A DNA stretch of 8,289 nucleotides from positions 1 to 8,289 of the forward strand of contig JAJZPY010000090.1 in NCBI GenBank assembly GCA_021811005.1, read 5' to 3'. The DNA is from Pseudomonadota bacterium. GTDB taxonomy: Bacteria; Pseudomonadota; Gammaproteobacteria; Burkholderiales; Ferrovaceae. Below the pieces are notes generated by a model that did not search any database, had not been told where the DNA came from, and saw only the letters and a program-made list of their open reading frames with translations. Shown here one piece after another: positions 1 to 6,403 of the stretch (positions are counted from its first letter, which is position 1; the number at the start of each line of letters is the position of its first letter). Both the position numbers and the translations under genes were made by a program.

Positions 1-1
1 G

Positions 2-283
2 TTCCTCACCAACACGGCCCACGAGGAAGAACAGCCCACGCACCTCACCCTGCGCGATCCCGAGGTTGCCATCCGGATCAATCTGAAGGTGTATGATTCA
101 CCTGAAAGCCGTTACTGCCCCGCGGGGGTGTACGAGATCGTACGGGAGGCCACGGGCCCGCGTCTGCAGATCAACGGTCAGAACTGTATTCATTGCAAAA
201 CTTGTGACATCAAGGATCCCACCCAGAATATCCGATGGGTGGTGCCTGAGGGGGGGAGCGGTCCCAACTACCCCAACTTGTAA
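2..283 (+). CDS. Electron transfer flavoprotein:ubiquinone oxidoreductase (ETF-QO), C-terminal part
   Basis: This is the last 93 codons of a gene that begins before the window; the frame is open from base 2 to the TAA at 281-283. The C-terminal ferredoxin-like region is seen directly: a cysteine in RYCPAGVYE (visible residue 39), then NCIHCKTCDIKDP (cysteines 62, 65, 68), which together form the four-cysteine [4Fe-4S] site of ETF-QO. The protein ends in the family signature WVVPEGGSGPNYPNL. ETF-QO is a membrane-associated flavo-iron-sulfur enzyme that takes electrons from reduced ETF, charged by acyl-CoA and other dehydrogenases, and passes them to ubiquinone. The FAD and quinone-binding parts lie outside the window. 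It is followed after 26 bases by a CBS-domain gene on the same strand, so the two may be co-transcribed. The family assignment is very secure; only the length is unknown. Confidence 0.95.
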   Translation, partial: FLTNTAHEEEQPTHLTLRDPEVAIRINLKVYDSPESRYCPAGVYEIVREATGPRLQINGQNCIHCKTCDIKDPTQNIRWVVPEGGSGPNYPNL

Positions 284-309
284 CTCCAACTGGTTAGGGA
301 GGAGGTGCG

Positions 310-738
310 ATGAACAGTGTCAAAACGATTCTCAAAGAAAAACCTTCAACGTTCTGGGCCATCCAGCCACAGGCCAAGGTCATTGACGCCCTGCGCCTGA
401 TGGCTGAAAAAAACGTGGGCGCCCTCATGGTCATGGAAAACGACCAGCTCGTGGGCATCATTTCCGAGCGCGATTACGCCCGCAAAGTGGCCCTCATGGG
501 CAAAACTTCCGTCGACACGCCGGTGGCCGACATCATGGAATCGCCCGTCTGGACCGTGACGCCGCAACAGACCCGGGAAGACTGCATGGCCCTCATGACG
601 GCCAAGCGCATCCGTCACCTGCCGGTGGTGGACGGCGGGCGCGTGGTGAGCATCCTGTCCATTGGCGACCTGGTCAAGGACGCCCTCAGGGAACAGGAAC
701 AAACCATTCAGCAACTGGAAAGTTACGTCAACAGCTGA
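310..738 (+). CDS. CBS-domain-pair protein, copy 1
   Basis: A 142-residue protein made of two CBS domains (about residues 8-65 and 73-130) with a short Glu/Gln-rich tail and no other domain. Each CBS half carries the G/S-h-x-S-x-x-D motif that usually contacts the ribose of an adenine nucleotide: GIISERD (Ser52, Asp55) and SILSIGD (Ser117, Asp120). Such stand-alone pairs usually bind AMP, ATP or S-adenosyl compounds and act as cytosolic regulatory modules; the partner here is unknown. The ATG is preceded by GGGAGGAGG, a strong ribosome-binding site. It sits 26 bases after the ETF-QO gene and 23 bases before a second, very similar CBS gene, which suggests one transcript. By hand alignment it shares about 92 of 140 positions with the second copy. 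The fold is certain; the physiological role, possibly sensing energy charge near respiratory electron entry, is inference. Confidence 0.9.
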   Translation: MNSVKTILKEKPSTFWAIQPQAKVIDALRLMAEKNVGALMVMENDQLVGIISERDYARKVALMGKTSVDTPVADIMESPVWTVTPQQTREDCMALMTAKRIRHLPVVDGGRVVSILSIGDLVKDALREQEQTIQQLESYVNS

Positions 739-761
739 CAGTCCGAAGGAGGCCATTGCCC

Positions 762-1184
762 ATGATCCAAGTCCAAGACCTGCTTTCTGCCAAGCCCGGC
801 GGCCACTGGTCCATCGCGCCCGATGCCAAGGTGATTGAAGCGTTGCGCCTGATGGCCCAGAAAAACGTGGGGGCGCTGATGGTGATGAAGGATGGGCGTC
901 TCGTCGGGATGCTGTCCGAGCGGGATTACGCCCGCAAGGTGGCGCTGATGGGGAAAACGCCGGTGGAAACTCCGGTCTCGGACATCATGGCCTCGCCCGT
1001 GGTCACGGTCACGCTGGACCAGACGCTGGAAGACTGCATGACCATCATGACGGAAAAACGCATGCGCCACCTGCCGGTGGTGAACGGCGAGCGCGTGGTG
1101 GGCCTGCTGTCCATCGGCGACCTGGTGAAGGCGGTCATCCAGGAACAGCAGGAAACCATCCAGCGTCTCTACAACCGCTTCTAG
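762..1184 (+). CDS. CBS-domain-pair protein, copy 2 (tandem paralogue)
   Basis: A 140-residue protein with two CBS domains, a tandem duplicate of the gene just upstream. The start chosen is the ATG at 762: AAGGAGG at 746-752 lies 9 bases before it, and the first residues then align one for one with copy 1. A TTG at 756 is in frame but only 3 bases from the Shine-Dalgarno sequence. Both nucleotide-site motifs are kept: GMLSERD (Ser52, Asp55) and GLLSIGD (Ser117, Asp120). The core YARKVALMGKT is identical in the two copies, while the N-terminal dozen residues, the linker and the C-terminal tail differ. CBS pairs dimerise, so the two products could form homo- or heterodimers (inference). The stop codon TAG lies only 3 bases from the stop codon of the convergent fchA gene. 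Function beyond adenine-ligand sensing cannot be told from sequence. Confidence 0.9.
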   Translation: MIQVQDLLSAKPGGHWSIAPDAKVIEALRLMAQKNVGALMVMKDGRLVGMLSERDYARKVALMGKTPVETPVSDIMASPVVTVTLDQTLEDCMTIMTEKRMRHLPVVNGERVVGLLSIGDLVKAVIQEQQETIQRLYNRF

Positions 1185-1187
1185 CGG

Positions 1188-1209
1188 TCAGGCCACCATG
1201 CGGGCCTGA
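1188..1209. repeat. 7-bp inverted repeat at the convergent gene ends
   Basis: TCAGGCC (1188-1194) and GGCCTGA (1203-1209) are perfect inverted copies around an 8-base loop. The left arm contains the fchA stop codon on the minus strand, and the hairpin begins 3 bases after the CBS copy 2 stop codon on the plus strand. It could end or protect both convergent transcripts, but no T-run follows on either strand, so it is not a canonical intrinsic terminator. The arms also encode the last fchA codons, so chance is possible. Confidence 0.4.
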
Positions 1210-1814
1210 ACCCGGGCCAGCACGGCTTCGGTGAGGGGCAGGCACTCGTTGAGCAGGGTGTCGATTTCCTGCTGGGCCACGGCGGCAAAGGTGGCGTCCT
1301 TGATGGACGGCACATTGATGCCCACGTTGAGGGAAGCCGTGCGCAAAGCCGCCTGCACGGCCAGCACGCCGGCCCCGGTGTCGCTGATCACGCTGCGGTT
1401 GCCGTGCTCGGCCGAACGCTGGGCCACCCGGATCACTTCGGCGCAGGCATGGGCACATGCCAGCGGCACGCGCGTGGCCTGCTTGAGACTTTCCTGGATG
1501 GCTTCGCTGCGGGCCGACTTGTCTTCCTCCGTGTCCTTGGGCAGCTTGTAGGCCGCCATCAGCTGGTTGAAGGCGTTCACGTCATCCGCCACCATGTCCG
1601 TGAGGCGCGCACGCAGCGCTTCTGCCGCGGCGAGCTGCGACTTCATTTCGCCTTCCACCGCTTCGTAGCCTTTCTTGCCGATGGTCAGGTTGGCCACCAT
1701 GGAAATCAGGGCGGCCCCCATGGCGCCCATGATGGCGGCGGCTCCGCCGCCTCCCGGCGTGGGCGCCGCGCTGGCGAGTTCATCCAGAAACTGCTGGACG
1801 GGCATGTTGTGCAT
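1188..1814 (-). CDS. fchA: Methenyltetrahydrofolate cyclohydrolase (FchA, cyclodeaminase/cyclohydrolase family)
   Basis: A 208-residue protein, the length I recall for Methylobacterium Fch. It hydrolyses 5,10-methenyl-H4F to 10-formyl-H4F in the cytosol. Family features seen: the N-terminal SAAPTPGGGGAAA loop (residues 15-27), GAMGAALISMV, NLTIGKK (42-48), the ADDVNAF segment (76-82) and GNRSVISDTGAGV (138-150). The start is the ATG at 1814: AAAGGAGAG at 1829-1821 gives a good Shine-Dalgarno sequence about 8 bases upstream. A TTG at 1832 would overlap the mtdA stop codon but has no ribosome-binding site. It lies 14 bases downstream of mtdA, the same partnership seen in methylotrophs, where MtdA makes the methenyl substrate. 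Glutamate formiminotransferase-cyclodeaminase proteins share this fold, but the stand-alone length and the mtdA neighbour favour FchA. It ends 3 bases from the convergent CBS gene. Confidence 0.92.
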   Translation of the reverse strand: MHNMPVQQFLDELASAAPTPGGGGAAAIMGAMGAALISMVANLTIGKKGYEAVEGEMKSQLAAAEALRARLTDMVADDVNAFNQLMAAYKLPKDTEEDKSARSEAIQESLKQATRVPLACAHACAEVIRVAQRSAEHGNRSVISDTGAGVLAVQAALRTASLNVGINVPSIKDATFAAVAQQEIDTLLNECLPLTEAVLARVQARMVA

Positions 1815-1828
1815 CGCGTTCTCTCCTT

Positions 1829-2689
1829 TCAACCCACCATCGTTTTGGCGATGGCGTAAATTTCCGCCGCATCCAGGCGCAGGTCGTTCTGTTCAAACAG
1901 GCGGGACACGCAGGCCCGGTGCAATGCCAGCTTGAGCGCGCCAAAGCCGATGGCCCCGAAAGCCAGCTTGCCGTGGCGCTCGCGCGCCTTGTCCATGAGG
2001 TCGATGCCGGCAATGCCGGCAGGCGGGCTGGCATTGGCATCGGCCACCAGCTTGAGCCGGGGCAGGTCCTTCCACTGGCCTTCTTCCAGCAGCACGACGC
2101 CGGCAGCCCCGGTGCCCACGATGATGTCAGCCTGTTGCGCCGCGGCTGCGCGCGAGGCCAGGTCAGGCGCCGCCAGGGCGTGCACCGTCACGCCGAAACG
2201 CTGGGCGATGGCATCGCAGGTGGCCTGGGTGCGGTCCAGCTGGCGGCCGGTGATGGTCACGCGCACGCCTTCCTGCGCCAGCATCACGGCCGCGCGCTGG
2301 CCCACGGGCCCCGTGCCGGCCAGGATCACCGCTTCCATGCCCTGCAGCGAACGCCCGTGCGACAGCCAGGCCACGCAGGCGGCCGCGGTGGTGTTGGCGC
2401 CGTTGCTGTCGAGCATCAGGGACACGCGGAAATTGCTGAAAAACTTTTTCTGGACCGCCTGGAACAGCGCTTCGCCCGCCAGCAGGTTGCCTCCGCCCAC
2501 GAAAATGGCGGTGTTTTTCTTGTCCTTGGGAGCGCGCGTGAAAATGGCCCCTTCCACCAGTCCGCCCACGTTGTCCGGGCTGACGCCGCCATAGGGAATC
2601 ACCTGGTCGGCTCCGCCATCATGGGCCACCACGTTGTCAAACACCGACGGCAAGGCATCCGTATCAAACTGGTACAGCAGTTTCTTCAT
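1829..2689 (-). CDS. mtdA: NADP-dependent methylenetetrahydrofolate / methylenetetrahydromethanopterin dehydrogenase (MtdA)
   Basis: A 286-residue cytosolic enzyme that oxidises 5,10-methylene-H4F (or methylene-H4MPT) to the methenyl form with NADP+. The N-terminus KKLLYQFDTDALPSVFD is the MtdA signature, followed by YGGVSPDNVGG, the LDSNGANTTAAA segment (residues 93-104) and a Rossmann nucleotide loop LAGTGPVGQRA (123-133). The C-terminal substrate region has FGAIGFGALKLALHRAC (244-260). The start is fixed by homology and by AAAAGGAG at 2704-2697, 7 bases before the ATG. The open frame continues upstream to 3088, but that extension runs through the neighbouring hydrolase and is spurious. MtdB is the main alternative; the DTDALPSVFD start and the adjacent H4F-specific fchA argue for MtdA. 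It probably replaces or supplements FolD here (inference). The Shine-Dalgarno sequence lies inside a strong inverted repeat, which suggests translational control. Confidence 0.93.
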   Translation of the reverse strand: MKKLLYQFDTDALPSVFDNVVAHDGGADQVIPYGGVSPDNVGGLVEGAIFTRAPKDKKNTAIFVGGGNLLAGEALFQAVQKKFFSNFRVSLMLDSNGANTTAAACVAWLSHGRSLQGMEAVILAGTGPVGQRAAVMLAQEGVRVTITGRQLDRTQATCDAIAQRFGVTVHALAAPDLASRAAAAQQADIIVGTGAAGVVLLEEGQWKDLPRLKLVADANASPPAGIAGIDLMDKARERHGKLAFGAIGFGALKLALHRACVSRLFEQNDLRLDAAEIYAIAKTMVG

Positions 2690-2693
2690 TGCA

Positions 2694-2737
2694 GCGCTCC
2701 TTTTGAAGGGGAGGCATTTTAAGCCGGAAAGGAGCGC
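2694..2737 (-). promoter_or_regulatory. Leader hairpin that would sequester the mtdA ribosome-binding site
   Basis: On the minus-strand transcript, GCGCUCCUUU (2737-2728) and AAAGGAGCGC (2703-2694) are perfect 10-base inverted copies around a 24-base loop, extendable by two G-U pairs. The 3' arm contains the whole mtdA Shine-Dalgarno core AAAGGAG, and the AUG follows 4 bases after the arm. No U-run follows the stem, so it is not a terminator. The pairing is seen directly; a regulatory role (RNA thermometer, protein-binding operator or translational switch) is inference. The loop also contains the pyrimidine stretch CCUCCCCUU, a possible competitor for the same purines. Confidence 0.55.
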
Positions 2738-2765
2738 CAGTCCATGGAGGCTTTTATGCCCGCCG

Positions 2766-3845
2766 TCAGGGCCGTTCGGGAAGCGTGGCCAGGAAATCGG
2801 CCGCCACCGGGCCCCAGGCGGCACCCTGCCCCAGGTTCTGGTGCCCGAAGGACGGCTTGGGCGACAGGATCTGGTAGGTGCCATGCGCCACCTGCGGCAT
2901 GGCGCGCGGCAGCGCCTGCAGCTCCACCGGGTTGAGCAGGTCGTCGGCAAAATTGATGGCCAGGAACTGGGTGCGGATTTTGCCCAGCTCGACTTCGGGA
3001 TGGTAGTCCGCAGACGCTTCGAAACGGTACAGCACGTCGTTGGCATCAAGCAGATGCGCCGCCTCGGACAGCATGCGGTCATGGGCAATGGCCTGCTCGC
3101 GCGTGGGGGCCAGCGTCTGCAGGTGGGTGGCGCTGTCGGTCATGACGGCAAACAGCGGCCAGGTGCGCAGGAAGGATTCCGGCGGCGCGCTGTAATTGCC
3201 GCCCTGCCAGTCCGGGGCATTGCGGATCGAATCGATCATGAGCTGGCGCCACATCATGTTGCGGCCGCTCACGGGCGTGGGGGAACTGGCGATGGCCACG
3301 GCCCCGTCCATGAAATCGGGGTACTGTTCCGCAAACAGCCAGGTCTGCATGCCGCCCATGGAAGTACCGATGACGGCACGCAGGTGGTCCACGTGCAGCC
3401 CTTCCGTCAGCAACCGGTAATTGGCGTTCACCATGTCGCGGTAGCCGTAGTGCGGAAATTTCGCGCGCAGCCCGTCGCTGGGCTTGGAGGAACGGCCCAG
3501 GCCGATGCCGTCGGGAATGACGAGGAAGTAGCGGCTGGCATCCAGCGGCTGCCCCGGACCATAAAGCTGCTTGGCCAGGCCCGGAAGAAACCAGTTTTTG
3601 GCGGTGCCGGTGGTGCCGTGCAGCAGCAGCACGGCATTGGCGATGCGCCCCCGGCTGTCGCGCCGCGCTTCGCCCAGCGTGGTGTAGCCGATGGTGAGGG
3701 TGGGCATCACTTCGCCGGAAACGAGGCGGAAATCGTGCAGCACCACCTGCCCGTCCCGGGTACCCGGATACGGCTCTGCCGCCGCTGCCCCCATCATGCC
3801 TGCCATCATCAACCCTCCCAGCAACCCGATTGCGATTCGATTCAT
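2766..3845 (-). CDS. Exported alpha/beta-fold hydrolase, MetX (homoserine acetyltransferase)-like family
   Basis: A 359-residue protein with an N-terminal signal peptide: Lys/Arg-poor start MNRIAIGLLGG, a hydrophobic Met/Ala-rich core, and a probable signal peptidase I site after about residue 23 (GAAAA then EPYPG). The mature part is an alpha/beta hydrolase: oxyanion-side motif LLLHGTTGT (73-81), nucleophile elbow IGTSMGGMQ (Ser162), acid in NFADDLLNP (Asp301 or Asp302) and histidine in PSFGHQN (His335). The family resembles homoserine O-acetyltransferase, but a secretion signal rules out the cytosolic methionine-pathway role, so the substrate is unknown; an ester or thioester in the periplasm is plausible. 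The start has AGGGGGA just upstream and lies 11 bases after the acyl-CoA dehydrogenase stop, which suggests co-translation. It is followed by the 76-base gap before mtdA. Confidence 0.85.
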   Translation of the reverse strand: MNRIAIGLLGGLMMAGMMGAAAAEPYPGTRDGQVVLHDFRLVSGEVMPTLTIGYTTLGEARRDSRGRIANAVLLLHGTTGTAKNWFLPGLAKQLYGPGQPLDASRYFLVIPDGIGLGRSSKPSDGLRAKFPHYGYRDMVNANYRLLTEGLHVDHLRAVIGTSMGGMQTWLFAEQYPDFMDGAVAIASSPTPVSGRNMMWRQLMIDSIRNAPDWQGGNYSAPPESFLRTWPLFAVMTDSATHLQTLAPTREQAIAHDRMLSEAAHLLDANDVLYRFEASADYHPEVELGKIRTQFLAINFADDLLNPVELQALPRAMPQVAHGTYQILSPKPSFGHQNLGQGAAWGPVAADFLATLPERP

Positions 3846-3856
3846 GATTGTTCCCC

Positions 3857-5637
3857 CTAGAAGGAGGCGGCTGCCATCGCATCGAACGATGCGCCGCCTT
3901 CCACGATCGTGGCACACAACACGTCGCACTGGCCCATGCCGTGTTCTGCATAAAACCGGGCGGTGGCGATCTTGGTGCGGTAGAAATCCGGCTCCATGGT
4001 GCCGGCCGCCAGCGCCCGTGCCGCCACTGCCGCGCTGCGCGCCATGAGCCAGCCGGAAACAAGCCATCCCATCAGGTGCAGGTAAGGCACCCCGGCCCCG
4101 AAAACCGCTGCCGGATGGCCGGCCGCCGAAGCCAGCAGGTGCGTGCTGGCCTTTTCCGCCGCCAGCACGGCCCGTTCCAGCGCGGCCGGAATGGAAGCCG
4201 GCACCCCGCCATCCCGCAGTCCGGGCAGCGAGTCGCGCACGTCCTGGCACAGGGCGCGCACCATGGCTCCGCCGTCGCGCAGCAGCTTGCGGCCCACCAG
4301 ATCATTGGCCTGGATGGCGGTGGTGCCTTCGTAGATGGTGGTGATGCGGGCATCGCGCAGGTACTGCGCCGCGCCGGTTTCCTCGATGTACCCCATGCCG
4401 CCGTACACCTGGATCGCTTCGTTGGCGGCCCACACCCCGGACTCCGTGCAAAAGCCCTTGACGATGGGCGTGAGCAGGTCGGAACGGGCCTGTGCCGCGG
4501 CGCGTCGCGCGGGATCCGGCTCGGCATGGGCGCAGTCGAGCATCTGCCCGGCATGGTAGGCGAGCGCCCGGCAGGCTTCCACGCGCGCCTTGATGCCGGA
4601 GAGAATGCGGCGCACGTCCGGATGATGCAGGATGGGGGCGCGTTCCGTCATGCCCACCGGCACGCCCTGGATGCGTTCGCGCGCATAGGCGAGCGCGCCC
4701 TGGTAGGCGCGGTCGGCGATGGCCAGTCCCTGCACGCCCACGGAAAAGCGCGCCGCGTTCATCATGATGAACATGAGCTCGAGTCCACAATGGGCCCGTC
4801 CCAGCAGATAGCCCACGGCGCCGCCGGCATCGCCATAGGCCAGCACGCAGGTGGGACTGCCGTGGATGCCCAGCTTGTGCTCGAGCGACACCGTGCGCAC
4901 GTCGTTGCGTTCCCCCAGCGAGCCGTCCGGCTGGACCAGGAACTTGGGCACCACGAACAGGGAAATGCCTTTTACCCCGGGCGGCGCATCCGGCAGGCGC
5001 GCCAGCACCAGGTGCACGATGTTTTCCGTGAAGTCCTGATCGCCGTAAGTGATGAAGATTTTCTGGCCGGTGATGCGGTAATGGTCGCCTTCCGGCACGG
5101 CGCGCGTGCGCAGCGCCGCCAGGTCGGAGCCGGCCTGGGGTTCGGTCAGGTTCATGGTGCCGGTCCAGCGTCCGGCCACCATGGCCGGCAGGAAACGCGC
5201 CTGCAGTTCGGGGGTTCCGGCCGCCTGGATGGCTTCCACCGCGCCGCGCGTGAGCAGCGGGCAGAGGGTGAAGGCCATGTTGGCGGCATGCCACATTTCT
5301 TCCACCGGTGCGCCCACCAGGTTGGGCAACCCCTGCCCGCCGAAGGCGGTGGGACCGGTCAGTCCGTTCCAGCCGCCCGCCACGAACTGCGCATAGGCTT
5401 CCCTGAAACCCGGCGCGGTGTGCACGCCCCCTTCCGTGAGGTGGGCGCCTTCCAGATCGCCGCTGCGGTTGAGCGGTGCCAGCACGCCTTCGGAAAAGCG
5501 CGCCGACTCCTCCTGGATGGCGTCGAACAGGTCGTCCGTGGCGTCGCCAAACCCGGCAGCCGGCTGATTTGCGCCAGCCCCAGGAGCTCCTTGACCACGA
5601 AGGCCATGTCCCGCAAAGGAGCGCGATAATCGTTCAT
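3857..5637 (-). CDS. Acyl-CoA dehydrogenase, long form, with an apparent N-terminal frameshift
   Basis: Acyl-CoA dehydrogenases oxidise an acyl-CoA to the 2-enoyl-CoA with FAD and pass electrons to ETF. The natural start is the ATG at 5637 (MNDYRAPLRDMAFVV), with GGGAGA upstream. That frame reads 29-30 family-like residues to RLPGL; the homologous continuation GDATDDLFDAIQEES is in the -1 frame and runs unbroken to the TAG at 3857. Restoring one base near 5551-5557 gives 593 residues, close to the usual size for this long form with its C-terminal extension. Seen in the body: LTEPQAGSDLAAL (about 164-176, FAD/substrate region), GMGYIEETGAAQYLRDARI and IYEGTTAIQ with the probable catalytic Glu at about 437. 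The longest unshifted product would start at the GTG at 5485 (542 residues) and lack the first helix. A sequencing or assembly error, a recent mutation and programmed frameshifting are all possible. The upstream pseudouridine synthase gene ends 28 bases away. Confidence 0.88.
5546..5559 (-). other. Frame junction in the acyl-CoA dehydrogenase gene
   Basis: The minus strand reads CTG CCG GGT TTG GCG in the start-codon frame and GGG TTT GGC GAC in the downstream frame. One base too few is present for a continuous protein, most simply a G or C lost from CCGGG. The junction heptamer G GGT TTG (5554-5548) has the X XXY YYZ form of a -1 slippery site, and slippage there would give RLPGLGDATDD, matching the family spacing. 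There is no obvious Shine-Dalgarno-like stimulator at the usual 10-base distance; AAGGAG occurs about 35 bases upstream. Confidence 0.8.
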
Positions 5638-5665
5638 GCCTTGTTCTCCCGATTGGTTTGCACCG

Positions 5666-6403
5666 TCAAAACGATTCGTCCGGCCCCAGGTAGCGCCATT
5701 GTCCCGGCGGCAGTTCCCCCAGGCGCACGCGCCCGATGCGCACCCGCTTGAGTCCCGTGACCTTGAGGCCCACCAGTTCGCACATGCGGCGGATCTGCCG
5801 TTTCTTGCCTTCGCGCAGCACGAAGCGCAGCTGATCCCGGTTCTGCCAGCGCACGTCCGCACGGCGCAGCGGTTTTCCGTCCAGCGACAACCCGAAGTTG
5901 AGCTGTTCCAGCGCTTGCTGGGACAGGCGCCCTTCCACGCGCACCAGATACTCCTTTTCCACGTCGGTGTCGGCCCCGATGAGGGTCTTGGCGATGCGTC
6001 CGTCCTGGGTCAGCACCAGCAATCCGGTGGAATCGATGTCGAGCCGGCCGGCCGGTGCCAGGCCCGACAGCATGGCCGGCGTGAAAGGTTTGTTGACCGG
6101 ATCCTGGGCCCAGTGGGTTTGCGCCGTGACCAGCGTCACGGCCGGCCGGTAGCCGTCTTCCGCCTGGCCCGAGACGTAGCCCACCGGCTTGTGCAGGATC
6201 ACGGTCACGCGCGCCGACTGGGTGCGACGGGCCGCGGGGCTGAGCGCGATGGACTGGGCCGGATCGATGCGGGTGCCCAGTTCCGTCACCGGCACGCCGT
6301 CCACGGACACCCAGCCTTTCGCGATCCAGTCGTCGGCTTCGCGCCGCGAACACAGACCGCGTTCCGACATGATCTTGGACAGCCGGACCTTTTCAGCGCT
6401 CAT
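5666..6403 (-). CDS. RsuA/RluB/RluE/RluF-family rRNA pseudouridine synthase
   Basis: A 245-residue enzyme that isomerises a specific uridine of ribosomal RNA to pseudouridine. An S4 RNA-binding domain occupies about residues 5-60 (VRLSKIMSERGLCSRREAD), followed by the catalytic domain: ILHKPVGYVSGQ (69-80), the active-site motif APAGRLDIDSTGLLV with catalytic Asp122, and EKEYLVRV (149-156). The C-terminal motif GKKRQIRRMCELVGL (199-213) is closer to E. coli RluF (23S rRNA) than to RsuA, RluB or RluE, but the target uridine cannot be assigned safely. The ATG at 6403 overlaps the end of the upstream hydrolase by 11 bases and has no clear Shine-Dalgarno sequence, so translational coupling is likely. 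A later start would cut into the S4 domain. The acyl-CoA dehydrogenase start follows 28 bases after the stop. Confidence 0.9.
   Translation of the reverse strand: MSAEKVRLSKIMSERGLCSRREADDWIAKGWVSVDGVPVTELGTRIDPAQSIALSPAARRTQSARVTVILHKPVGYVSGQAEDGYRPAVTLVTAQTHWAQDPVNKPFTPAMLSGLAPAGRLDIDSTGLLVLTQDGRIAKTLIGADTDVEKEYLVRVEGRLSQQALEQLNFGLSLDGKPLRRADVRWQNRDQLRFVLREGKKRQIRRMCELVGLKVTGLKRVRIGRVRLGELPPGQWRYLGPDESF

Noticed and set aside
250..256. Run of seven G near the end of the ETF-QO gene as a possible frameshift site
   Set aside because: The reading frame continues correctly through it to the expected C-terminal GGSGPNYPNL, so no frame change is needed.
93..386. Alternative plus-strand frame across the ETF-QO end and CBS start
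   Set aside because: It overlaps two well-supported genes out of frame and has no recognisable features.
310..1184. The two CBS genes as one interrupted gene
   Set aside because: Each has its own strong ribosome-binding site, start and stop, and each is a complete CBS pair; they align over the full length as a tandem duplication.
2694..2737. The mtdA leader hairpin as an intrinsic terminator
   Set aside because: No U-run follows the stem on the minus strand, and the 3' arm is immediately followed by the mtdA start codon.
2690..3088. Extension of the mtdA frame upstream to 3088
   Set aside because: The extra residues are Pro/Arg/Ser-rich, overlap the hydrolase gene out of frame and do not resemble MtdA; the ATG at 2689 has a Shine-Dalgarno sequence and matches the family N-terminus.
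2634..3860. A 408-codon plus-strand open frame opposite the MetX-like hydrolase
   Set aside because: Same in-register antisense artefact; low-complexity composition and no ribosome-binding site or homology, against a well-conserved hydrolase on the other strand.
3848..5629. A 593-codon plus-strand open frame opposite the acyl-CoA dehydrogenase
   Set aside because: It is codon-in-register antisense to the dehydrogenase body, where stops appear only opposite TTA, CTA or TCA codons, rare in GC-rich genes. Its translation is His/Arg/Gly-rich, with no recognisable domain, and the minus strand encodes a clear family protein.
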